A DNA stretch of 64,000 nt from Brachynemurus nebulosus (GCA_035578155.1 JAPWDM010000014.1:11201501-11265500); one strand, 5' to 3'; shown: positions 33,434-44,671, counted from the stretch's first letter. Notes: generated by a model not told the origin, from the letters alone. A program made the numbers and translations.

Positions 33434-34467
33434 GTGGGCGTTTTAGTGTGTATATTTGGCATTGCACTACCCGTCATGGAGTTCCACACACAACCAAGCT
33501 CTAAAAGCTCTCCTCTCCTGAACCCCCCCCCCCAAAAAAAAAAACAAATAAGGTGTCTATCAGTGGCGGATGACCGCAAGGATGGCCTAACGGATCCCGA
33601 AATTTTCAATTCAATTTCATTTATAAATTACCGGTTTCCAAAATCAAAAAAAAAAATTAGAGAAATTAAACATAAAATAAAAATTGTTCCATAGAAACGA
33701 ATAAACAATTGATATCAATCTATTGGCTACCAATTGCGGAATTGAAATGGTTCGGTTGAAATTATCAAATGAGTCACTAGTAATTAATTAATATGCAAAT
33801 AGCAAGCTTTACGATATTGGGAGGAAGCAGCCAATTTGTTTCACTTTTTATCTAAAAACAGAAAAATATATTCTTACCAAATATATTAGACTAGGTGAAT
33901 GCAATTGCTTGGCATACGACTATACCTACATATATTTGAAAACCAATGATTTGCTTCCAATTTCACCATCTCGTCATTTTATTTAAAATTTTTAAGGACT
34001 TAACAAATTTCATAACCTCTCTCCATTCAGAAAACGGGGTCATAACCCTCAAAACGTCACTCTTTGTTGACTCCGCTCCTGAACAAAGATAAATTTTAAT
34101 TAACAACAATTTTTTATGACGTCATCAGCTTACAATAATTTCTTAGGCCTATAAGAACCTTAAAAAAATTGACAAGAAAATGAAATTGGAAGCAAATTAG
34201 GAAGCAAATTATAGGTTTTCGAAGTGCTATCTCTATTTTCAATCAATCGTCCTAATTCAGATCACTTTGCTAAAACCTTATTTGAGGGAAAATATATTTT
34301 TCAATTAGATGGTTTCAGTAAGAGTAGTATTAAATTATTTCAATGTTATCGTAAATAAAATAATAGAATAATGAAATTGGAAACGAAGAACTCAAAATAA
34401 AAAGCGAAAGCAAAAATCCACCGCTAATGCTTCATCTTACTTTTTGATACATCCAATATAATACAAT
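33434..34467. other. AT-rich stretch with fragments
   Basis: At 33561 CAGTGGCGGATGACCGC resembles a single hAT-like left end. At 34116-34126 ATGACGTCATC recurs. The C-run followed by an A-run at 33525-33545 is a homopolymer. No gene. Confidence 0.35.
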
Positions 34468-35134
34468 CAGGGCCGACGAAAGAAATGACGGGCCACAAAC
34501 ACAGTAAAAAGCATTTTCAAAAATTTTTCTCCAAAAAGTTGGTGAACAAAAGAAAAACATTTTTTCATTTATTCCGGGCCCCCTATTTAGACCCGGGGCC
34601 TCGAGCAATTGCTACACCTGACCCCAGTGGCGTAGCAAGCGGGTGGCAGGGATAGCCTCTGGCCAGGGGCGCTGGAGCAGAGGGGCGCCGCCGCTACGAT
34701 TTCGCTTAATCGTCAAAGTATAGGTATCACCTGATTTTGATACAAAGAACACTGAAAAATTACTCAAAAACATAGACTGAGATAAAATAACAATTAAGAT
34801 ATATGACTACACTGGCTAGTCGTAAACTAGGCTACAAGTTGAAAGTAAAAAGATTTCTAGGATTTTTACAAGTCTGGAAAACAAAGGAACTGAACATCGT
34901 TATCGCGTGATTCAGGGAAGTTCGACAAGTCATGCCCAGAAGCCCAGGTGGTTGTAGTTTGTGCAAAAGAGGAAAGGAGACGTATAATGTGATTGTGGAT
35001 TACTGAACCCTCACCCTGAAGTTACTGAACCCTCACCCTTTTTTTATCAAAGAGAGGGCGCCACTTTCAAATCTGGCTAGGGGCGCCAGTCACCTCAGCT
35101 ACGCTACTGCCTGACCCCCCTCATGTCGGCTCTG
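34468..35134. mobile_element. hAT-like MITE, CAGGGCCGGC family, interrupted
   Basis: Starts CAGGGCCGACGAAAGAAATG and ends CATGTCGGCTCTG, with the interior words ATGACGGGCC and GAGCAATTGCT shared with the 6621 copy. With the nested element and one duplication copy removed it would be about 174 bp, close to the 185 bp of that copy. Flanks share only AATA, so its own duplication has decayed or is shifted. Confidence 0.75.
34625..35109. mobile_element. Nested hAT MITE with perfect 8-bp duplication (485 bp)
   Basis: CCTGACCC occurs directly before (34617-34624) and after (35110-35117). The ends are CAGTGGCGTAGC and GCTACGCTACTG, inverted with one mismatch. GGGGCGCTGG near the left and GGGGCGCCAGT near the right are subterminal features. 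The interior includes TTACTGAACCCTCACCC twice (near 35005 and 35023). No coding. It inserted into the older CAGGGCCGGC-type element. Confidence 0.9.
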
Positions 35135-35761
35135 AATATAGGATTGTCCATTATCACTTTCTGTATCTTTACCATTTCATTTCATCGGCTATTGTAAACT
35201 GTGCATTATTATACAATGCATTGCATTTACTAATAATTCATAAAACACTATCTTACATTATGATAAACATTAATAACAGCTCAATTAGCTTCACTTCATA
35301 TTGGAATTGCACGATTCCGTCCATTCCACTGTGGCCATATAATATCATATTATTCCATAATACTTAGAGTGCGCAACAATTCCGGCCATATCATATCTTT
35401 TCATACTTTATAATGTTCTCTTTTTTGCCCTTTTTTCTTGCTTTTATTATCCACACTCGCATAAAACAAACACTCAGAGAGAGAGATTGCTGGCTGGATT
35501 GTTTTTTTCTCTTACGACCCAGAGATGTGGCTTGTGATTGGCCAGTTTGATTCCGTTACAACAACAAATTGTAAAATAGGCTTGTTCTGTTGTGCGGTTC
35601 ATTTTTGATCCCGTTCTCACTCAAATAACACGAGCGTGGGAAAATTGAATCTTGTTTTCTGTAAATATTATGTGTGGTAAAGATTTTTCTAGGGTACTTT
35701 TTTATTTTTGTTTTTACAAAAGTTGTAAGTATTAAATAAAATACAGTTAAACGTATTAGTG
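35135..35761. other. Non-coding stretch
   Basis: Unique-looking, with some balanced-composition text at 35460-35640. CCAGAGATGTGGCTTG at 35519 resembles the CCAGAGATGTGACTTA that begins the next element, perhaps a lone end. A GAGAGAGAGA run occurs near 35476. Confidence 0.35.
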
Positions 35762-36150
35762 ACCAGAGATGTGACTTATTTAAGATACAAGTATTTGAAA
35801 TTTTTATATTAGAAATTATATATGTATTTTCATCTTATATCTGAAATACTTTTTTAAAAATGTATTTTGTATCTTGTATTTAGATACTTTCTTTTGGTAT
35901 CTTAGTATTTTGTAAATACTTAAGTTTGCTAAAATACTTTTACCCATTTTTACCGGTTAATTCCACCATAAGGTTAAATTAAAACTGACCTCTTAAAATT
36001 TTAATTTCTCAACCTATCAAAAAATGGTTGATCTATTTGTTTTTGTCTGCCGCCGTCGCGTCGCCACTCTCGCCGCGCCTGCGCCCTATTATTATTGCTG
36101 GCGTTGATGTATAAAAAAATAATAATAAATTAATCAAAACTTATTAAATT

Positions 36151-36949
36151 TTTTTTAACATCCTCGTTTATCGATTATCAGTTCTAAATAGAACTATAAA
36201 TCGAGCGATGATAGAACATAACGGGAATGGTGATTACCCACTGGTAATCACTCAAAATAAATTATATACTAAATATAATATACTATACATTAAAAGCTAA
36301 ATAAATCTATATCTTAATTCTAAAATATTCTGTCGATTGAGTCTATACAAAGAGTCACTATTGTTAAGTAAGTTAAGGGCACACACATTAGGGTGATTTT
36401 CTAGGCGATGAATGTATTTATCACTGTATCGTACTATTTCCTCACGCACTGTGGGCACTTGAAGACTGCGATGTATGTCATCGTTACGCACGTACCACGG
36501 GGAAGCACTTATGGCTCGTAGCACTTTAGACTGAAATCGTTGCAATATCTCAATATTGCTAACACTAGCCGTACCCCAAAGTTGAATACCATAAGTCCAT
36601 ACTGGTTTGATAACACTTTTATAAACTAGAACTTTGTTTCTTAAAGATAACTTTGATTTACGACCTAGAAGCCAATAGTACTTAGAAAACTTAACATTTA
36701 GTTGCTTACGTTTAGTCCAAATATGTTTACGCCATGTTAGTTTTCTATCTAGATGTATACCTAGATATTTAGCTTCAGTTGCTAATGGTAACACTACATC
36801 ATTCAAACTAACTGCAGGGCAGGTACCTTTTCTCGTAGTAAATGTAACTTGCACTGATTTCGTTTCATTTACTCGAATACGCCATTTATGTAACCATTCC
36901 TGTATTCGACGCAAGCTAGATTGTAACTTTTGTGATGCAACATTTGGAT
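36151..36949 (-). mobile_element. 5'-truncated Jockey-clade LINE with 11-bp duplication (799 bp)
   Basis: CTTATTAAATT flanks both ends (36140-36150 and 36950-36960). Read on the minus strand, the insert begins in mid-ORF2, contains the C-terminal coding end (separate entry), a 3' UTR with the stem-loop GTGATTACC/GGTAATCAC (36226-36251), and ends in a short A-tract at 36151. 5' truncation, an A tail and a perfect direct duplication are the marks of target-primed reverse transcription. It sits in the hAT-like element 35762-37480 and is therefore younger. Confidence 0.9.
36297..36947 (-). pseudogene. Jockey-clade reverse transcriptase, C-terminal fragment
   Basis: About 217 codons, open from the insertion junction to TAG, without a native start: upstream of LRRIQEWLHKWRI the frame continues to the 5' truncation, after which TAA follows in flanking DNA. 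The fragment covers the end of the reverse transcriptase and the region after it. Diagnostic text includes WRIRVNETKSVQVTFT, AKYLGIHLDRKLTWRKHI, NKVLVYKSVIKPVWTYGIQL and ILQRFQSKVLRAISASPWYV, all characteristic of Jockey/Juan-type LINE ORF2 proteins. The YxDD catalytic box and the apurinic endonuclease domain lie upstream and are lost. No internal stop or frameshift occurs, so the insertion is fairly recent. The full-length protein would nick and reverse-transcribe into the target. This copy cannot act. Confidence 0.92.
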
Positions 36950-37480
36950 CTTATTAAATTAAATTAAAAAAAATATCATTTGGTTATAAACAGCACTACA
37001 AAAGATTGCGATGTTTGTGACGTCATTAAGATATTTAATATAAAAATGTTTATAACAAGCAATAACTGCATGGCATGAATAATTCAAATAAAAATATATT
37101 AATGTTTTCAGTTAAGTAAACATTATGATGTCACATATGCGCTTGGAAACTGTCGGCGACTCGGCGTGTTACCGGTTCTAATTGTAAGTTTAAAAATTTA
37201 TTTTTAATTTGATATAACTTTTTAAATATTAGGTAAAATTAATGTGTAATAAAATAACTAAGTAAATCTCAAAATCAATAAAAACTTTTTTTTTAAAAAA
37301 AAAAAAAAGTATTTTATCTTAAAAAAGTATTTAGAAAATACGTATTTTATATCTAGTATTTCAAATGCCATTTCCACAAGTATCTTGTATCTGGTATCTC
37401 AAATTCCATTTTTAGAAGTATCTTGTATTTTGTGTTTTAGATACTTTTTAAGGGGTATCTTGTACATTTAGATAATTATG

Positions 37481-38069
37481 GCATAATAAATTATTATGCG
37501 TTAAAAACGAATCAAAAATTGTAGGTAGTGAAGGTTCTTCATAGGAGGGAGATACGTACAATAAATGAAGTGATGGACTCTTATTGAGACAAAAGAGTTT
37601 TAACATTATCAATATTATTCATCAGCTATTTAATTTCAATCCAACGATTTTGCGTTACAACAAATTTATGAGTTGCTAGTTGAGCTATACCCCTCACCAA
37701 GGGACTTTTTCGTACGCACTCTATAGGTTCTTGTAATTCATAACAAGACCGTTGTTCAAAAACCGCTTTGACCAATATTGCCAGCGGAGTGGCCAAGCGT
37801 GCTTAAACCCTTGCGGACTGATAGGTTGTGGAATAAAATTCCAGTGGCCACTTATATTCCTGAACGTTTTCTGCAGTTTCACCACACAATTCCAAATAAG
37901 TATCGGCATAGTTCTTTAAGAAGACGGACCTAATAAATACTATAGTACTAACTTCTCTTGTTTTCAACGCGCATCGCAATGATATGAATATTGTAATACG
38001 TAAATAGAAAGGTTTAGATGACTGTAAGAGTAACATTAGGAGTTATAAGTCAACAGGAAAAAATAATAC
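37481..38069. other. Non-coding stretch
   Basis: Two overlapping minus-strand frames (37721-38036) without motifs, in sequence of slightly more balanced composition. No support for a gene beyond openness. Confidence 0.3.
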
Positions 38070-38310
38070 CCATGTCGTAGCATCCTGCATAACATAGCGA
38101 ATTTCCGTTTATAAAAATTAGTTTTTCTCGGAAACTAGTTGACATAGAATAGTAGTTTAAAGGGCTATTTTATGTAATTTTTTCTCCCTTTTTAAAAGGT
38201 GTAAAAAAATTTGACAAAAATTTTTGAATAAGTGGAAATTTCGGCAAAAAACTAATTTTTTGCAAGAACAAAAACCATGCTCCTGGCATCCGATGTGTCT
38301 GGCTTAAAAA
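38070..38310 (-). repeat. (TA)n-core family fragment, copy 4
   Basis: TGTCGTAGCATCCTGCATAA, AGCGAATTTCCGTTTAT, GAAACTAGTTGACATAGAAT, then AAATTTCGGCAAAAAACTAA and CCTGGCATCCGATGTGTCTG. Same orientation and extent as 10321-10518, again truncated before the (TA)n core. Confidence 0.75.
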
Positions 38311-39529
38311 TTAAAGCTTCCCAAGTAAATCATTTAAACTTCATCGAATTTGTAAGAACAATACTATAACACACTAATTTATCCGCGACTTAAGAAAGTT
38401 TCACTGTAATCACATATATGTCTCTCTAATACCCATATCATGTTCTTTACATAAATTAATAAATTTGCAATATAGCTCTTTTTTCTTCAATTAAAAAAAT
38501 AAATAAATAAACTATTTCAGCTAATGCACCTGATCCACTATTAATAATTACATACATTGGTTACAAAAGCTTTTAAAACGAGTTAACGCTATACAAAATG
38601 GCAACATACACATCATCTTATACATAAGCCAGGTTCAGACTGAACTTGAATGGTCAAAATTATTCGGCTGGTATTTGTTTCGGCTGGTATAATTTTGTTC
38701 TATACATTGAATTTATTATAAAATAGTTCATATTGTAAACTTCTCAAATTTTGTTTAAACTGAAATTGTTTATATGAATTATAAAGAGTAACATATTTGT
38801 ATTTTTAAAATCGTTTCCATACTTCTTGGTACAATACCAACAAATAAGGTCTCTTCACTCTTTCCTATAAAATTGAAATTTTCGAAATGATACATGTTTT
38901 TAAGTTAAAAAAGTCACGGTCTTGTTTGATTTCAGATCACTATAACTATACTAAATTATACGAAAAATTATACAACTCAATTTTTTAGTCGAATTTTTCC
39001 TTGAAAAAATTAGACTTATTTCACATAGGTACTTTTACCTCTTATCAATGAAATTCCTCAATAATAATCTCAATTTTGAAATTGGAAACATCCTTCACGA
39101 ATTCATATACGAATTATCTATAATATGAATTCTTAGTTTGATTTTCACATCTCTAATGTTAACATTATTCACAATGCACTCTGCGTGAAACTGAAATTTT
39201 TATCGAAGCATTTCATAAAAAGAAATCAAAGTATGTCTTTATTTGAAAAACTTACTTAACGCTTTAAATGATTAAGACGAGTTAATTCGTCCTGCAATAT
39301 GGCGGCTCAAAATGCTGTGATATGTATATATTCACTGGTTCAGGTGCCGCCATCTGTGACAGATTTTCGGAAATACCATATAATTCTAAATAATGTTCTA
39401 TTTTATCAAGATAGTTTAGTATAATTTATATTTTGTAAATTCCTAGGGTTCACTTTTTTGATGTTGGGATCTTTGATTTTTTTTCTTTTTCTTTTTTTGT
39501 AATCTTATCTATTGTACATTAGTGATGAG
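38311..39529. other. AT-rich non-coding stretch
   Basis: Near 39287-39365 lies a GC-richer phrase (AATATGGCGGCTCAAAATG, GGTGCCGCCATCTGTGAC) with GGCGGC and GCCGCC paired, possibly a small foldback. No gene. Confidence 0.3.
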
Positions 39530-39983
39530 CAAAAATAGCGTTGGTCTTGCAGTCTTGGTCTTGGACTTGCATTTTTTGCAAAATTAAGACCAACACCAAG
39601 ACTATGTATACCAAAAGAAAGATCAAGACCAAGACTATAAGTATGGCTGCAAGACCAATACCAAGACTCAAGAGAGCAAGACCAAGACAAAAGCAAGAAA
39701 AAAGCAAGACTCTTGCTAAACTGTTTAAATAATTTGAAAGTATAATTAATACCGTAAAGAGAGAAAATTCTGATTTTAGAAGGAAAAAATTCGCTAATAA
39801 AAAATGCAAGAAAGTGCAATATTTTTTAGCAATACCAAGACCAAGGCCAAGACCAAGACTGTATTTTGCAAGACCAAGACCAAGACTCAAACTGCTCTAG
39901 CAAGACCAATACAAAGATTCTTAATGCAAGAACAAGACCAAGACTAAGACTGCCAAGATTGGTCTTTCATTTGCTCATCACTA
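39530..39983 (-). mobile_element. AAGACC/TCTTGG-rich element, copy 2, complete (454 bp)
   Basis: Inverted ends TAGTGATGAGCAAA and TTTGCTCATCACTA match perfectly over 14 bp. Both flanking halves consist of CAAGACCAAGACC-type imperfect hexamers around an AT-rich core that shares TTAATACCGTAAAGAGAGAA with copy 1 in reverse complement. The flanks (TTGTACAT and CTTATCAT) do not form a clear duplication. TAGNGATG ends hint at hAT, unproven. Open frames through the hexamers are spurious. Confidence 0.8.
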
Positions 39984-40055
39984 CTTATCATTGGCAGTAA
40001 AAGGTCCGGCATTTTGGGACAAAAAAATTTTTCCATATGGTTTGTTTAAAAGGAC

Positions 40056-40290
40056 TAATAAATCTCTATAACACTGACTAATTACCAGACAACGCACAGT
40101 CTAAACCGTTGGGTTTAGAAGGATGAAAATTTGCACAGGAGTTCTCTGTGTAACGTAGGTGAACATTAAGAAAGAATTTTTGAACATTTCCCTTTTATTT
40201 CCCTTTAATTTTTATTTCTTATTTAACCCCTAAGTGGATTGTATAGGAAATGAAAATTTGTATGAAAAACTTCGGAAATATAAATTTTCT
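40056..40290 (+). mobile_element. Helitron family A fragment
   Basis: CTAATAAATCTCTATAACAC, then ACAACGCACAGTCTAAACCG, GGGTTTAGAAGGATGAAA, GTAACGTAGGTGAACATTAA, and ATGAAAATTTGTATG. It matches the interior of 2927-3484 and 57302-57554, with a short AT-rich expansion near 40195. The 3' hairpin and CTAG end are missing. Confidence 0.75.
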
Positions 40291-41082
40291 AACAAAAAGT
40301 AAAGAAACTTTAATTTTTGGTATTGTATCAAGGAATATGAAAAAAATTTCAAAAATGCAAATATCTTACTCTTTCTTTGTAATAATAATTCCCATTTAAA
40401 CCAAATCTGACCAGATTATCGAGTACCAAGATGAATTTTTTAATTAGGTACTCCATCCGTATAATTTTGATCACTCAAATTCGGTCTCAACCTGTCCTAA
40501 CATGTCCGTATCTGCTCGATATAAACGCAGATGGATTTAAGTGTCCCTTTTTTCCCATTTATACGTACGATAGAGTCGACATGACAGTTTCATATTTTAT
40601 CGTCAATATCTTAATAAATCAATAATTTATATTTTATGAATTAAATTTACGACTTACGGAGATGGAGAAAAAAAAAAAAATGGCAAAAAAGAAATCACGA
40701 GAAGAAAAAAACTTTTATAGTGTGTGGACATAAAAAAAATTATTCATTTCTTCGGTGCGACGACTCAGAAATATGGAACAGGTGAATGATGGCTGAGAAG
40801 CGGAGACAAAAAGAGGAATATGCCATTAGGCGTGGAACAAAATATGATTTAATGCAAATAAAAAAGCAGTTAATTGTTCATTAACTGATTGGAAATTAAT
40901 TTTATAAATAAATGATAATTCGGTTTTTGAAATTTGTTATCACAGTTGTGGCAGAAATTATTCAAACAATAAAAGTACAGTCGTACAAATTATCGTCTAA
41001 AATCTAAAATACTACTCATGTTTAGTTTAGTGTATTGGGAAAATTAGACAAACGTATCCCACAATTCGAAAAGTGGAAATAT
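40291..41082. other. AT-rich non-coding stretch
   Basis: Includes an A-run at 40668-40679. The 64-codon frame at 40431-40625 has no motif. No gene. Confidence 0.35.
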
Positions 41083-41487
41083 CATGATGGCCACAAATTT
41101 TTAAAGATCAAATTCCCTGATTTTTCTAGGTTTTCCAAAAATTTATTAAAAAATTCTTTTACTATTTTATGAAAAATGTCACCCCTATTTTATCCCAAAA
41201 AGCTAAAAAAAATTTCCTAATAACATTTTAACATTTTTTCTTAAAAATAAATAAATAGAATGACAAAAAATAATGAAATTCGCCCCGAATTTTTAAATCT
41301 AATTTCAAAACAAGTGAAAAATATTGAGTGAAGTTTTATCCTTAAAATAAAAAAAATTATAGAAATCAATTTTTTTCCAGTATTCTGATAAAATTCCCTG
41401 ATTTTTCCCTGACTTTTCCAGAAAGTTTAGAATTCCCTGACATTTCCAGGTTTTCCAGGTTTTCCAGTAATGTGGCCACCATGAATA
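41083..41487. mobile_element. TIR element with GTGGCCAC-type ends
   Basis: The left end is ATGGCCACAAATTTTTAAAG, and the right end in reverse complement is GGTGGCCACATTACTGGAAA. Inside both ends are TTCCCTGATTTTTC and TTTTCCAGGTTTTCCAG repeats (41110-41140 and 41395-41468). The interior is AT-rich and non-coding. The duplication is ambiguous (AATATCAT versus AATATGTA). Probably a hAT-type MITE. Confidence 0.5.
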
Positions 41488-43456
41488 TGTAACATAATAT
41501 GTAATTCAGTTTATTTAAATAATTGGACTGATTCTTTGGTTTAAAGGTAAAAATTTGAATGAATTTTTTAATGAAATAAAATCAGCAACCAACCACCGCA
41601 TGTAATACAATCACGTTCAATCTGATTTAGACTGCGCATGGAAATCACAATTTACTTAGTTTTTAATCATAACTTGATTAATTCAATTTTGAATGCAAAT
41701 TAGAATAAAAAATTATTTTAGAATTTATTATAAATGTTTTCATGCTTCCAAACTTACCCAAAAAGACGCCTTTCTGTGTTAAATTTGACAGACGTTTTGA
41801 GGTAGTCTAGGTGTCAAGGATTTTCGATTAGACCACATATGCCGAGTTCCATTAAATTTATAAAAATTGGCACAAACTTGTCTCTCTAGTCCGTCGGTGT
41901 TGGAAGAACCTACGTAATATTATCGTCTCGAGTTTTCATCAGTTTTGATGAACTAAAGACTTTTATATTCACCAGAAAAAATATTAATCTCTCAATTTTT
42001 ATTTTATGTTAATAAAATCATTTATTTCTAAATTTCGAGAATATAACAATAATGTTTCTTTGTGTCGTCATCAAATAGATTAAGACATTTTTTTACTACA
42101 AAATAAACATGGATTATCTCGCAAAAAAATATAAAAAATGGATTGCTAGTTCATTTCACCCTAAAGGCCAGGAACCCAAAGATAATTTTAAATATGGTCC
42201 ATTTCAGTTAAATTTAACCATGCTTCGTCACTTTGATTTAAATAATTTACGTTTTCTTGGCTTTATCTCTTTCATTACCGCATTTACGTAAATCTTAAAT
42301 TTAAAGTTTATTTTTAGAAAAGAATAGAAGATTGATTTGTTTCGAATATAAGAAATATTTAATTTTTTAGGGAATACGCATGATCAATTGTAGGTATCTG
42401 AAATGAGGTATAGTATGAAAATAGTGTCATTAGAAACAATTTCTAGATATATCGGCAACAACTGTTTGCTAGATGCCGACGCCACCAGTTTTCTTTTGAT
42501 AAAATTAAAACAATAAGATATTCCTCAAAAACAATATTTTTAAATAATAGACTGCATTTTCGAATTAAAATTAGGTTTCAAGCTTCATACTATACATATC
42601 AAAATTAAATAACTAACTAAAAAACTTTGAAATTTATTATTGTGGCCTTATTAAAGTTGTTTTCAATACTCTAAGTTACAGTGGTGTCTATTAAAATCTG
42701 TGAATTTCCATGACTGTATCAATACAAATTATTTATATTATTATTATTTTTTTTGAAAAATTACAATGTAATTGAACGTATTTTTGTGATTTATTATAGT
42801 CAATAATCATGACTAATAAATAATCAATAAATGAATAATAATATTCATTTTTAGTAATTCAAAAATTAGTAATTAATTCAATTGCAAATTGTTTATCGTT
42901 AATGTCATAATTACAAATGTCACAAATGGTCACATATGTATGTAGGTACCTAGTATTTAGTAAATGTTCTATAATAAATGTACATATTTATATCTATTTA
43001 TGAATTTATTTCTTTTTTAAATGTGACAAAAATAACGATGTCTCTAAAAATTTAATGCGCAATAAACAAATATTAAAATATAGAATTTAGGTTACACGCC
43101 TAAATTTCCATGATAAATGTAAATATGCAAATCATAATGTCCATAACGAAAATATCCACGAGTCATAATATAATATCATAAAATTCAGACTAAAGGAATG
43201 CTAGGAATACTAGAAATGCTATTCGTGTATGTGATTAATTTTTAACTGGCTCTTAGCTATTTTTAACTTAGATATTTTCTCCTGTGTAGTTAGTTCCGTT
43301 ATCAAAATATATATTATATTGTGTAATTTGTCACAAATTTTTCTTTAATAAAGAATATTTCTTTATTTAAAAAATTTTTTTTTTGATTCAAAGAAATATT
43401 TTTTTATTGGAAGAAAACAAAATCAAAGAAATTTTTCATCTTTGCACAAAGAAATC
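41488..43456. other. AT-rich non-coding stretch
   Basis: A 60-codon plus frame (42109-42291, MDYLAKKYKKWIASSFHPK...) begins with ATG but has no recognised motif. The rest is AT-rich. Near 42470 AGATGCCGACGCCACC is a small GC patch. Confidence 0.3.
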
Positions 43457-44671
43457 GTTTTGAGAGTGTAGGTACTAATTACAAAAAATTAGATATTTTT
43501 TAGCGTAGGGGAGATCCTTGTACCTGGGGACACTTTCGTTTAAGACTTCATAACTTGAGTAAAAATTAATGTATGACTTCGAATATTGAAAATTCTCTTA
43601 AGCACACAATAACATCTTAATATTATGATACAATATATCACGATATTGTGTTTCATTTTTGCGAAAACTTGCATTCAAAAATCGAGGATATCTTGTACCT
43701 TGGGACACCAATGGTTATACCTTGGAACAAACTATGCAAGCCATTTTAAGTCCTGAAAGCAAAATATATATTCTATTTTTTTTATGAACAATAAAAATTG
43801 TTTTGTTTTACTTGCAATCATTTTCATTATAGAAAAAAAATGACCATTTTAATTTTTGACGTTTTCTTCATTGACCAGTTTTGACGTTTTGTTCATAGGG
43901 CTTTGGCCGGGTGACTTTGTTCTTACTTCGCGGCATATGGATAAATAAAGACATATTGAAAACAAACTTACCTATACACTTCTGTAAAAAAAGCAATGCC
44001 TTGTACCTCGGAACCGTCCCAAGGTACAAAAATTTGCTGTCCCAAGGTACAAATTTCAAAATTGCATACAATAAAGTGTGGTTATATTTTTTAATTAGGG
44101 AATTCCAGTGATAAACGTCAAAATAAATAGTAACGGATGTGTATAATAACTATTTGTATCTTTAATCATGTACTCACCTTAAAATACTTCTAATAAAATG
44201 ATGATTTAAATGGATTACAAAAAAAAGAAAATGAAACAGGCAAAAATCTCAAAACCTTGCACATAGAAAAAACGAGTCAAAATAGCCGACTTCACAGCGT
44301 ATGTTTTGAGTATTTGTGTCAAATGCTCATTAAATGTCACTACTAATCATTTTACAATACATTATTTCTCAAATTATGGGCTTGTCCCGAGGTACAAGCT
44401 GTCCTGAGGTACAAGGATCTCCCCTAATTTTTATAGTAAGGTACTGAGTCAAACAATTTTGACATAATGCCTCAAGTCAACGTAAAAGGTTAATGATTGG
44501 TCAATAAGGATGTTAAGATGACTTGTTTTGAGAGTGTAGCTACTAATTACAAAAAATTAGATATTTTTTAATGTAATTTTTATAGTAAGGTATTGAGTCC
44601 AACAGTTTTGACACAATACCTCAATTCAACGTAAAAGGCTAATGACTGGTCAATAAGGATGCTAGGTGATA
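43457..44671 (+). repeat. 148-bp tandem dimer, first unit split by a transposon
   Basis: Unit 2 is 44524-44671. Unit 1 is 43457-43507 joined to 44427-44523. Both run GTTTTGAGAGTGTAG, TACTAATTACAAAAAATTAG, ATATTTTTTA, GTA, ATTTTTATAGTAAGGTA, TCAACGTAAAAGG and GGTCAATAAGGATG. The join in unit 1 falls at TA and is filled by 917 bp, while unit 2 has TA alone at that point. Confidence 0.9.
43508..44424. mobile_element. TA-inserting element, GGGGAGATCC ends (917 bp)
   Basis: The left end GGGGAGATCCTTGTACCTGG and the reversed right end GGGGAGATCCTTGTACCTCA agree over 18 bases. TA on both sides (43506-43507 and 44425-44426) corresponds to a single TA in the uninterrupted neighbour unit at 44524-44671, which proves the insertion and its target. 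The motif TTGTACCTYGGGACA recurs inside in both orientations (about 43692, 43999, 44025, 44043, 44390). TA targeting suggests Tc1/mariner-pogo. The interior frame at 43868-44071 reads through these repeats and is not a transposase. Confidence 0.92.

Larger units (their letters stand above)
35762..37480. mobile_element. Degenerate hAT-like element with AAGTATCTTGTATTT repeats, host of a LINE insertion
   Basis: Starts near CAGAGATGTGACTTATTTA. The first 200 bp and the last 200 bp (37280-37480) are filled with AAGTATCTTGTATTT-type words in related and inverted form, a pattern of subterminal repeats. The interior has a GC-rich patch at 36045-36090. The terminal partner of CAGAGATGTGAC is not found on the right, so the element is truncated or decayed. 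The Jockey fragment 36151-36949 lies inside. Confidence 0.5.

Noticed and set aside
33525..33545. C-run/A-run as a structural signal
   Set aside because: Plain homopolymer, also seen at 5361, 31131 and 47254; probably slippage-prone low complexity.
33561..33600. CAGTGGCGGATGACCGC as a complete hAT element
   Set aside because: Only one end is visible; no partner terminus or duplication found.
32966..33694. Open frames of 70-135 codons on both strands reading VLVLVL, LGLGL or TKTKTK
   Set aside because: They are the translation of the TCTTGG/AAGACC hexamer array, open on both strands; no protein signal.
39505..39890. 104- and 123-codon minus frames and a 63-codon plus frame
   Set aside because: Same hexamer element, second copy.
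39530..39983. 8-bp hAT duplication around the hexamer element
   Set aside because: TTGTACAT and CTTATCAT agree at only half of the positions.
43868..44111. Frames containing LGTVPRYK on both strands
   Set aside because: The peptide comes from repeated TTGTACCTCGGGAC motifs of the TA element.
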